In this document: in pieces, positions 1 to 5,097 of the stretch | Numbering within the stretch: position 1 is the first letter of the stretch | Layout of the letters: each line of letters opens with the position of its first letter | Origin: a virus | Strand: one strand, 5' to 3' | DNA: 21,399 nt | IMG/VR virus record: IMGVR_UViG_3300043775_004952 | Location: 1-21,399 of that record | Made by a program: the position numbers and the translations under genes | Notes under the pieces: model-generated | What the model was told of the DNA's origin: nothing | Databases searched by the model: none | What the model saw: only the letters and a program-made list of their open reading frames with translations

Positions 1-618
1 CCGGGTGTTGCGGTTGCGGAGCTTGCCGTAGTTCTCCTCGACGTAGCGGGTGATCACCGCCTGCTGGTCCACGACGACCAGTCCGTAGGTTTGCCGCTGT
101 TCGGTGGCGTAGGATTCCTCGGCCCGCTGCTTGGCCGCCTTGAGTTCGGCGTTCAGCCCATCACGCAGCCCCCGGTAATAGGACGCCTTGTCCGGGTTGG
201 CGTGGGTCTTCTTGAACTCGTTCCAACAGCGGAAGAATGTCTGCCGCAGGTAGTTGAAGGCGAAGATGGCGAAGTCGATGTCGGCGGCGGCACCGATGAT
301 ATCTACCGGCGTTCCATTGCCGCTCGGCATCAGGATCGTCTTCACGTTGAAGTGCGACTGGAGCAGCGACAGGATCATGATGTCCGCCGGGTTGAGTGTC
401 TTCGGCAGATCGACCTTGCCCTTGTTGACGGTGAAGCCGGTGCCGCCCGACTCGCCGCGCTCCATGCGGAGCAGTGCCGAGTCGATGTTATGGCGGGTCA
501 TCAATTCCTGCGCCTTGGCCAGTGCCACTTTCGCTTCGTTCTCGGTGGAACCGCGGGAGCGGTCAGCCAGGCGCAGGAGCTTGCGGATTTTTTCGAGGAT
601 TTCGGATTCGGATTTCAT
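1..618 (-). CDS. DUF2786 domain protein, C-terminus cut by window edge
   Basis: The frame is open from the ATG at 616-618 to the left edge with no stop, so 206 residues are visible and the C-terminus is missing. The N-terminus (about residues 7-45) reads ILEKIRKLLRLADRS, then NEAKVALAKAQELMTRHNID. This is the signature of the DUF2786 family: a helical domain with the paired motifs KIRKLL and A-x-A-x-ELM. Family members occur in phages, plasmids and mobile islands and have no proven biochemical role. The remainder (about residues 60-206) resembles the second domain often fused to DUF2786. It is the last visible gene of a leftward cluster, 20 bp after the stop of the upstream small gene, and has no clear Shine-Dalgarno. 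Family assignment is firm; function is unknown. Confidence 0.85.
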   Translation of the reverse strand, partial: MKSESEILEKIRKLLRLADRSRGSTENEAKVALAKAQELMTRHNIDSALLRMERGESGGTGFTVNKGKVDLPKTLNPADIMILSLLQSHFNVKTILMPSGNGTPVDIIGAAADIDFAIFAFNYLRQTFFRCWNEFKKTHANPDKASYYRGLRDGLNAELKAAKQRAEESYATEQRQTYGLVVVDQQAVITRYVEENYGKLRNRNTR

Positions 619-638
619 GGGATCTCAGTTGGTTGGGT

Positions 639-903
639 TTAGATGTCCTCGTCGGGGAGGCCTGCGGTGATGACATCCACCGGGATGTGGGTGGAGCCGT
701 GGGTATCGCAGAGGTCGGCGTAGCGGATCTTCGCGGCCTTGAGTTCGGCGCGGGCGGTGTCGAGGTCGTCCCAGCTTTCGAGGAAAACCCGGCGCGGGCG
801 GCCGGCGAGAACCGAGCTGCGTCGGGTTGTTCGAGCGGTAGGTTTCGCCGCGTCCGAATTCGAGAGTCAGGCAGCGGTGTTGTTTGATGTATTCAATGTC
901 CAT
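639..903 (-). pseudogene. Small hypothetical gene with apparent frameshift
   Basis: The ATG at 901-903 opens a normal-looking protein (MDIEYIKQHRCLTLEFGRG...). After about 32 codons that frame becomes arginine- and proline-rich, typical of off-frame translation, and runs to 625. In the frame shifted by one base, sensible protein resumes at about 805: RRVFLESWDDLDTARAELK, later DVITAGLPDEDI, then a TAA at 639-641. The two halves together give an ordinary protein of about 87 residues. The switch lies in the GC-rich stretch at about 786-815. A sequencing or assembly error, a genuine inactivating mutation or programmed frameshifting would all look like this; an error is the simplest. Function is not recognised. 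It sits between the 74-residue gene and the DUF2786 gene and is probably co-transcribed with them. Confidence 0.6.
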
Positions 904-928
904 GGTGGTGTGTGGTTGGGGTTGATGG

Positions 929-1153
929 TTAGCGGCGGGAGAACTTGCGGCGGCTGGCTGGCGTGTTGTCGCGGATCATTTGCGCGACCCGCTCTGTGCT
1001 GCCGTCGGTGAGCCAGATGCCCTCGGACTTACGGCGTTCGATCTCTGCTTGAGCGAGTGGCAGTTGATCACCGAACATGAAATCCGGGGTCGTGTTGAGT
1101 TGGGCGTCGGTCCAGTTAGTGAAGTCGATGGATGGTGTGTTTGCTTTCATCAT
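929..1153 (-). CDS. Small hypothetical protein (74 aa)
   Basis: A compact open frame, MMKANTPSIDFTNWTDAQLN... ending SRRKFSRR. It has no membrane segment or signal peptide and a basic C-terminus, and I recognise no family. The start is ambiguous: two ATG codons are adjacent (1151-1153 and 1148-1150), with a GAGGG purine stretch directly upstream. The second ATG has the better spacing and gives 73 residues. It is the first gene of the leftward cluster, which makes 1154-1365 the probable site of its promoter and of the divergent amidoligase promoter. Balanced amino-acid composition and consistent orientation and spacing with its neighbours support a real gene. Confidence 0.6.
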   Translation of the reverse strand: MMKANTPSIDFTNWTDAQLNTTPDFMFGDQLPLAQAEIERRKSEGIWLTDGSTERVAQMIRDNTPASRRKFSRR

Positions 1154-1365
1154 CCCTCATCTGCCAGTCTGACAACTTGAGTCCATGTCATTTTTCGTCT
1201 TTCTGTCGGACCTAACGCCGGAACGAAAGACCCTCGATTGGCATATCTCTTGACCCTCACGATGCGTGCCAATTCCAAGGCATTCGGAGCGATTCAACTT
1301 CTGTCTTTTTTCCTCTAACTCCACTTAGCCATGGACGTGAGGTGGCACTCTGGCAGATATTAACC
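1154..1365. promoter_or_regulatory. Intergenic region between divergent genes
   Basis: About 210 bp separate the leftward 74-residue gene from the rightward amidoligase gene, so promoters for both should lie here. I see no convincing -35/-10 pair. A GTCGGAC heptamer at 1205-1211 matches half of the palindromic operator found at 11110 and 11197, but a single half-site can occur by chance. Function is inferred from gene orientation only. Confidence 0.35.
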
Positions 1366-2172
1366 ATGACAACGCCAACCATGTCCCGCCGCTTCGGAGT
1401 TGAGATTGAATTCCTCTCCACCATCACACGAGAACAGGCCGTGATGAGTCTGAGAGCCGCAGGCATCCGGGTTGAATCTTCCTACTACACCCACGACACC
1501 ACTCCCTATTGGAAGATCGTCGTGGATGGCTCCTGCGGTTATGAACTGGTCAGCCCGGTTCTCGAAGGCGAGGCCGGACTTGAGGAAGTTAGAATCGCCG
1601 CCGCCGCACTGGAAGCCGCCGGAGCCACGGTGGACAAGCGGTGCGGACTCCACGTCCACTACGATGCCAGCACGATGAACCTTCGTTCCGTCAAGAACCT
1701 CCTCAAGATCTGGACCAAGTTCGAGGACGTGCTCGATACGTTTCAACCGCAGTCACGCCGGGGCAATGCCAACAGCCTGCTGGCTTCCAATCTCTCAGCA
1801 TCCTTCCATGACGCTGAAAACCACCACGAGGCCTGCCGATCCATCTTCCAGAAAATCGACGACTGCCGGACGATGGAGCAAATCAAGGACCTCTACATTT
1901 CCCGCTACCGCAAGCTCAACGTCCATTCCTACTTCCGCCATCAAACGCTCGAAGTCCGCCACCACTCCGGAACCACCGATCCAGAGAAAATCACCAACTG
2001 GGTCCGACTGATGGCCCGCATGTTCGACGCCGCCGAAGCTGCCACCACCGTCCGCAACCGGCCAGTGGATACCGGCCTCGGAATGAGCCGCACGAAGTGG
2101 TTCTTCCAAACCATCGAGGCCAAGGGACTGACCAAATTCTATACCGCCCGCGCCAAAAAACTGGCCGCCTGA
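1366..2172 (+). CDS. Predicted amidoligase (Amidoligase_2-like)
   Basis: A protein of 268 residues from the ATG at 1366; a GTG at 1342 and an ATG at 1381 are alternatives. Hallmarks of the glutamine-synthetase-fold amidoligases are in order: FGVEIEF at residues 10-16 (metal-binding acidic motif), GYELVSPVLEG at about 58-68, CGLHVHYD at 93-100, and RHQTLEVRHHSGT at 191-203. The family is predicted, largely from comparative genomics, to form amide or isopeptide-type bonds using ATP, on peptides, proteins or cell-wall precursors. Length and motif spacing are normal and no key residue appears lost. It heads a rightward three-gene run with two small proteins, either of which could be substrate or partner. 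The gamma-glutamyl cyclotransferase gene often found beside such ligases is absent. Family is confident; substrate is unknown. Confidence 0.85.
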   Translation: MTTPTMSRRFGVEIEFLSTITREQAVMSLRAAGIRVESSYYTHDTTPYWKIVVDGSCGYELVSPVLEGEAGLEEVRIAAAALEAAGATVDKRCGLHVHYDASTMNLRSVKNLLKIWTKFEDVLDTFQPQSRRGNANSLLASNLSASFHDAENHHEACRSIFQKIDDCRTMEQIKDLYISRYRKLNVHSYFRHQTLEVRHHSGTTDPEKITNWVRLMARMFDAAEAATTVRNRPVDTGLGMSRTKWFFQTIEAKGLTKFYTARAKKLAA

Positions 2173-2181
2173 TTTCCACCA

Positions 2182-2460
2182 ATGACAATGACCACCATGA
2201 ACACCGAATACCACACCATCGACGGCGCGACGTTCTCCGCTGTCGATTCGACCGACCTGATGACCCAGCTCCGCCGGGACAGCTTCAACCCGGGGGACGA
2301 TCTGCCGTCCTACTGCCGCGCCACCGCCCGTGCGTCGAAGATGCAGACTGGAAAACCTCACCGCCCGTGGCCTCCGAAGGCACTGGTCGAAGACATGCTC
2401 GCCTCCGGCCTTGTCGCCACCGGTGAGCGCCATCCGCAATGGGGAAACTCCAACGACTAA
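2182..2460 (+). CDS. Small hypothetical protein after amidoligase (92 aa)
   Basis: A frame of up to 92 residues starting 9 bp after the amidoligase stop, with three in-frame ATGs (2182, 2191, 2200) and no clear ribosome binding site to choose between them. The sequence includes FSAVDSTDLMTQLRRDSF and RPWPPKALVEDMLASGL and has no membrane segment, signal peptide or cysteine motif. I do not recognise a family. Tight spacing on both sides (7 bp to the next ATG) indicates one transcript with the amidoligase, so it could be a substrate or accessory factor, but nothing in the sequence proves that. Confidence 0.6.
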   Translation: MTMTTMNTEYHTIDGATFSAVDSTDLMTQLRRDSFNPGDDLPSYCRATARASKMQTGKPHRPWPPKALVEDMLASGLVATGERHPQWGNSND

Positions 2461-2467
2461 AACGGCC

Positions 2468-2746
2468 ATGGCATACAGAATCATGCAACCACGCTTCCCG
2501 CTGGGAAGGACCGTCGCCACGCCCGGTGCCATCGAGCTCGGGATCGACCTGGCGTCCTACATGCACCGCCACCACTGCGGCGACTGGGGCGACCTCGACG
2601 AATGCGACAAGCAATCGAACGAGGATGCCCTGACAAACGGCGACCGCATCCTGAGCTGCTACCAGGTCGGCGGCGGGAATCGGATCTACATCATCACGGA
2701 GGCGGATCGCAGTTCGACCTGCATCCTGCTCCCCGAGGAGTATTGA
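2468..2746 (+). CDS. Conserved hypothetical protein of plasmid/phage type (92 aa)
   Basis: The ATG at 2468 gives 92 residues; a second ATG at 2483 would give 87. The pattern FPLGRTVATPGA near the N-terminus, then HHCGDWGDLDECDKQSN, GDRILSCYQVG, IYIITEADRSSTCILLPEEY at the C-terminus matches a well-known small family found across plasmids, phages and genomic islands. Members often carry unreliable labels such as restriction-modification subunit, and no function has been shown. Length is normal and the protein looks complete. It closes the amidoligase gene run. Its last 53 bp overlap tail to tail with the endonuclease gene on the other strand. Confidence 0.8.
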   Translation: MAYRIMQPRFPLGRTVATPGAIELGIDLASYMHRHHCGDWGDLDECDKQSNEDALTNGDRILSCYQVGGGNRIYIITEADRSSTCILLPEEY

Positions 2747-3056
2747 TCCACGCGACAATCCGCTCGATGAAATCCACTTCCAGCTGCTGAGCCGTCAGCC
2801 GGATGACCGTCCAGCCTGCGAGCACGGCTTCGAGATACTTCTCGGCGTCCTTCGCATACCCGCCGCCCCGGTTGTGCCGGCCACCGCCCGGGAGGAAGAT
2901 TCCGCCTTCGATTTCGATGAGCGTTCGGCTTCCCATGTGTGCGAAGTCAGCGCGCCACCGACGGGAAGTATGGAACCTCACTTCCCGCTCCAGAGGCGGA
3001 CCTTGCGCCACCCTCCAGAGTAGCAGAAACCTTGATTCCAAGCGGGATGCAGCCAT
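2694..3056 (-). CDS. DUF559-like PD-(D/E)XK endonuclease
   Basis: The ATG at 3054-3056 gives 120 residues; an upstream TTG at 3077 adds seven. The core reads REVRFHTSRRWRADFAH, then TLIEIEGGIF, GRHNRGGGYAKDAEKY and LAGWTVIRLT. The aspartate in RADFAH and the two glutamates of the IEIEGG strand are the likely catalytic acids of the PD-(D/E)XK fold. The GRH-RG-GY-KD-EKY stretch is typical of small phage proteins annotated as endonuclease-domain or Vsr/DUF559-like. It probably cuts or nicks DNA during replication, recombination or packaging; the substrate is unknown. It is the last gene of the leftward replication cluster, 99 bp after the 59-residue gene. Its C-terminal tail overlaps the convergent gene by 53 bp. 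Confidence 0.8.
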   Translation of the reverse strand: MAASRLESRFLLLWRVAQGPPLEREVRFHTSRRWRADFAHMGSRTLIEIEGGIFLPGGGRHNRGGGYAKDAEKYLEAVLAGWTVIRLTAQQLEVDFIERIVAWINTPRGAGCRSNCDPPP

Positions 3057-3155
3057 TTCCCTAGCACCCGGAGTCAACGTCCCGAGCGTCCGTTATGTGG
3101 GAAACGCAAAAATAAAATATCACGTAAATTGGACGAGGGTCGCAACATCCCTGCC

Positions 3156-3335
3156 TTAGTCATTGGCTTTCAATAGATTCCTTGCTTCCTCGGGGGTGTT
3201 TGAACCCATTTGAACCTCCGCCAGCGCAGTGGCAACGTCCGGTGTGACGTCGATAACGATGTTTCCTGGCAGATAGGCGACGAAGCGTGCTTCTTCATCG
3301 AGGAGGCGCGTGATTCGTTGGACTGGAGTGGTCAT
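3156..3335 (-). CDS. Small hypothetical protein (59 aa)
   Basis: From the ATG at 3333-3335 this encodes MTTPVQRITRLLDEEARF... ending EEARNLLKAND. It is acidic and helical-looking, without a recognised domain. A longer in-frame start at 3383 is rejected because it would translate through the tRNA-like element at 3347-3419. The coding sequence contains an exact 19-bp copy (3198-3216) of part of the repeat cluster at 5030-5097, read in the same frame (VQMGSN). There is no evident Shine-Dalgarno. It lies between the tRNA-like element and the endonuclease gene, same strand. Moderately likely to be real. Confidence 0.55.
   Translation of the reverse strand: MTTPVQRITRLLDEEARFVAYLPGNIVIDVTPDVATALAEVQMGSNTPEEARNLLKAND
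3198..3216. repeat. 19-bp exact repeat GTTTGAACCCATTTGAACC (copy 1)
   Basis: GTTTGAACCCATTTGAACC here is identical to 5042-5060. It holds two TTTGAACC half-sites in direct orientation, 10 bp apart. This copy lies inside the 59-residue gene, while the other belongs to a cluster of such half-sites in a non-coding region. A binding site for an element-encoded regulator or initiator is a reasonable inference. Confidence 0.6.
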
Positions 3336-3346
3336 GATCGAGTGAG

Positions 3347-3419
3347 TGGTTGCAGGGGCGGGAATTGAACCCGCAGAGGGCAAGGGTATGAGGCTCGCCT
3401 GGGACCGTCCCTCCCTGCG
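3347..3419 (-). tRNA. Degenerate tRNA-Met(CAT)-like gene with encoded CCA
   Basis: Read on the minus strand, 3419-3413 is CGCAGGG and 3357-3351 is CCCTGCA. These form a 7-bp acceptor stem whose first pair is a C1-A72 mismatch, the mark of bacterial initiator tRNA. A73 and an encoded CCA follow (3350-3347). The T arm is perfect: GCGGG, loop TTCAATT, CCCGC (3374-3358). The anticodon loop CTCATAC carries CAT; the stem below it is imperfect, with a C-C mismatch at its top and one G-T pair. The D region is about 4-5 nt short and can only form a small GGG/CCC hairpin, giving 73 nt in total. The GGG/CCC anticodon-stem pairs of true initiators are missing. It could be a divergent functional tRNA, a pseudo-tRNA, or a tRNA fragment left by integration. 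Confidence 0.6.
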
Positions 3420-3425
3420 CTTGGG

Positions 3426-4034
3426 TTAGAGCGCCTCGTAGATGTCGAGGATCAGCTTGAAGTCCTTCTTCACTGAATCACGGAACGCAGGTTCCCATTC
3501 ATCAACGGGCAGCTTCTCTGTCTGGTGCATCCACCACCGGCGAAGTTCATTGAGAATCGACAGGTGGGTTGGAAGGCCGCGCTCGACTGGGTTCGGACGA
3601 GCTTCTTCGGGTGTGAGAGGGCGGCCGGCATTGATGGATTTACGCAGGCGCGTGACGCTCATCCTTTCTCGCTCGGCGATGTCGAGCCAGCGTCTTTTCT
3701 CATCGGTATCCTTGATCTTCGCGACGACCTTGTGATGGTGAAAATCCAGAAAGTTGTTACGTAACAACTTTTCGACGTTCCTGGCGACGTGAGAATACAC
3801 CTTGAGTGTTTCGATGGCCAAGCCGGTGAGTCGAATCGCTTCGACATATTTTTCGCCATAGCGTTTCTCGCCATAGTTCAGCCAGTCGCCGACCACAAAC
3901 CCGATGGCCTTCGCCATGGGCACAAGCTCGATACCGATGCCGTTCCATTCGGCGAACGTCAGCTCGTCGTGGAATTCAATTCCGGTTCGACTTACGGTGA
4001 ATTTCGTGCTCTCAATGGTAGCCAGTGATGTCAT
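3426..4034 (-). CDS. Putative DNA-binding protein, LmbU/ParB-like
   Basis: A 202-residue soluble protein. The central segment reads GDWLNYGEKRYGEKYVEAIRLTG, then TLKVYSHVARNVE, FLDFHHHKVVAKI and RWLDIAERERMSVTRLRKSI. This order matches a helical region seen in LmbU-type regulators and ParB-related DNA-binding proteins of actinobacteria and mobile elements. By similarity it should bind DNA as a regulator or partition-type factor. There is no ParB nuclease motif or ATPase. The gene overlaps the upstream 188-residue gene by 23 bp, which suggests translational coupling, and it ends just before the tRNA-like element. It is one candidate protein for the operator sites in this window. Family-level similarity is from memory, so confidence in function is moderate. 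Confidence 0.6.
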   Translation of the reverse strand: MTSLATIESTKFTVSRTGIEFHDELTFAEWNGIGIELVPMAKAIGFVVGDWLNYGEKRYGEKYVEAIRLTGLAIETLKVYSHVARNVEKLLRNNFLDFHHHKVVAKIKDTDEKRRWLDIAERERMSVTRLRKSINAGRPLTPEEARPNPVERGLPTHLSILNELRRWWMHQTEKLPVDEWEPAFRDSVKKDFKLILDIYEAL

Positions 4035-4578
4035 GTTGGGTGGTCTTGCTTTGGATTTGTGATTGTTGATAGGTCTTGCGAGCTTTCAGGCTCCGCATGG
4101 CTCGGGATGGCAGCAGTCTCAGCTTTCGGGTGATGTCAACGCAGCGCTTCGAGACCGCGGCTCGGGTAACACCGTGACGCCGGGCGATGTCGCTCATGCT
4201 ATCGCCGTTGTAGATGTTCAGCCCGATAGCGACCGCCAGGCACTCCAGCGTGAGGCGTGCATTTCCCTGGGCTAGAAGGTCGGCCACCAATGAACGAAGC
4301 ATGGTGGTGGCTGCGTCCATCACCACATTCTCGTCCTCTTGGTCTTGCGCAGGATCGACTAGAGCCGCGATGTCCGGCGTGTGACTGGCTCGCGATGATT
4401 CGGCCATGTCGTGATCCGCAGCACCATTGCCGTGGCGTTGGATGCATGGTTTGAGCAGTCCAAGCTTTTCCGCTTCCCGTCGTTCTTCGAGGGTCATGGA
4501 CTTCACCCAAGCCTCGTAGTCGCGTTCGTACTGAGCATCCCGTTTTGTCTGCTTTTTGGTGTAGTCGTCGGAGTTCAT
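4012..4578 (-). CDS. Helix-turn-helix protein, sigma-70 region 4-like
   Basis: A 188-residue protein starting at the ATG at 4576-4578. A strong Shine-Dalgarno (AGGAGG at 4590-4585 on the minus strand) sits 6 nt upstream. Residues about 105-155 contain a likely helix-turn-helix: NGDSMSDIARRHGVTRAAVS followed by KRCVDITRKLRLLPSRAMRS, resembling sigma-70 region 4 or phage-type transcription regulators. The first 90 residues are polar, charged and probably flexible. Its start overlaps the stop of the upstream 94-residue gene as ATGA (4575-4578), the usual sign of coupled translation, and its own end overlaps the next gene by 23 bp. A role in regulating this cluster is inferred from the HTH and its position among small regulators. 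Confidence 0.65.
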   Translation of the reverse strand: MNSDDYTKKQTKRDAQYERDYEAWVKSMTLEERREAEKLGLLKPCIQRHGNGAADHDMAESSRASHTPDIAALVDPAQDQEDENVVMDAATTMLRSLVADLLAQGNARLTLECLAVAIGLNIYNGDSMSDIARRHGVTRAAVSKRCVDITRKLRLLPSRAMRSLKARKTYQQSQIQSKTTQHDITGYH

Positions 4579-4859
4579 GGCTGACCTCCTTTGCGTCCCT
4601 GCCAGAGCCGGGTGGCCGGGTTGAACTTGATCACGCCCTTGGCTGAAGCTGCGTGGAAAATCCTGTCAGCCTCCTCCAGGGTTGCCCCAAAGCTCTCAAT
4701 CAGGAATCGAAGGACCTGGCTGCATTTCTTCTGATAGATGTCGGGACGATTCGGCCAGTGGTCGAGGTCGGGCATGAATTCCAACTCGGGCCAAAGGTGG
4801 ATATATTTTGAAACCCTTGGCTTTTGAATTTTTTTCAGAGGTCTTTTCCTGAGGTTCAT
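4575..4859 (-). CDS. Standalone paralog of the primase C-terminal domain (94 aa)
   Basis: This basic protein of 94 residues starts at 4857-4859 behind a near-perfect Shine-Dalgarno (AGGAGG, 4871-4866 minus strand, 6 nt spacing). Residues 47-92 (SQVLRFLIESFG... TLEEADRIFHAAS... FNPATRLWQGRKGG) align with residues 621-674 of the primase-helicase encoded just upstream (SGVLAYISDRIA... TLKEAQRVFYCLA... FDKATRLWRGRRHG). Shared positions include S-VL, TL-EA-R-F and ATRLW-GR--G. The pattern fits a small winged-helix-type nucleic-acid binding domain. The two genes flank the palindrome-rich region 4917-5097. I infer that both may bind the same DNA or partner, the small one as regulator or competitor. 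No function is established. Confidence 0.65.
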   Translation of the reverse strand: MNLRKRPLKKIQKPRVSKYIHLWPELEFMPDLDHWPNRPDIYQKKCSQVLRFLIESFGATLEEADRIFHAASAKGVIKFNPATRLWQGRKGGQP

Positions 4860-4916
4860 TTGTCACCTCCTCTCGGCGTCAACGGAAGGCAAATGACTGC
4901 TGTCGCTTTCCTAAGC

Positions 4917-5000
4917 GTAACAGCGCACGCGAATCCTGGTTCACCAGTTCGCGCTGTTATACTACGTATAACTGTCAGATCGCCAGTAAGGTGCCTTACT
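4917..5000. promoter_or_regulatory. Dense palindromes: candidate origin or control site
   Basis: Consecutive inverted repeats are visible. TAACAG (4918-4923) pairs with CTGTTA (4954-4959). Inside it CGCGAA (4928-4933) pairs with TTCGCG (4948-4953), and inside that CTGG (4936-4939) pairs with CCAG (4944-4947). GTTATAC-TAC-GTATAAC (4956-4972) is a perfect 7/3/7 repeat. AGTAAGG-TG-CCTTACT (4985-5000) is a perfect 7/2/7 repeat. All lie in the 231-bp gap between the primase-helicase gene and the 94-residue gene. Such density suggests protein binding or extruded hairpins at an origin, operator or terminator; which one is inference. Confidence 0.6.
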
Positions 5001-5029
5001 ATACAGCGCAGCGGACCGTTAGAAAACGC

Positions 5030-5097
5030 GGGTTCAAACCAGTTTGAACCCATTTGAACCCGAGGTTCAAACCCACCTGAAATGACGGGTTCAAACT
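5030..5097. repeat. Cluster of GTTCAAAC/GTTTGAAC half-sites
   Basis: Five half-sites occur in 68 bp: GGGTTCAAAC (5030-5039), GTTTGAACCC (5042-5051), ATTTGAACCC (5052-5061), GGTTCAAACC (5065-5074) and GGGTTCAAAC (5088-5097). The first two form a perfect 10/2/10 inverted repeat. The stretch 5042-5060 recurs exactly at 3198-3216. The last site overlaps the 3' end of the primase-helicase gene. The array resembles iterons or a multi-site operator, and its position directly after the palindromes at 4917-5000 supports a replication or regulatory role. Confidence 0.65.

Noticed and set aside
1205-1211. GTCGGAC heptamer as a third operator copy
   Set aside because: Only half of the palindrome is present and a 7-base match is expected by chance in a window of this size.
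3336-3383. Longer start for the 59-residue gene
   Set aside because: The extra residues (AGSIPAPAT type) are the usual mistranslation of a tRNA 3' half, and a good ATG lies at 3335.
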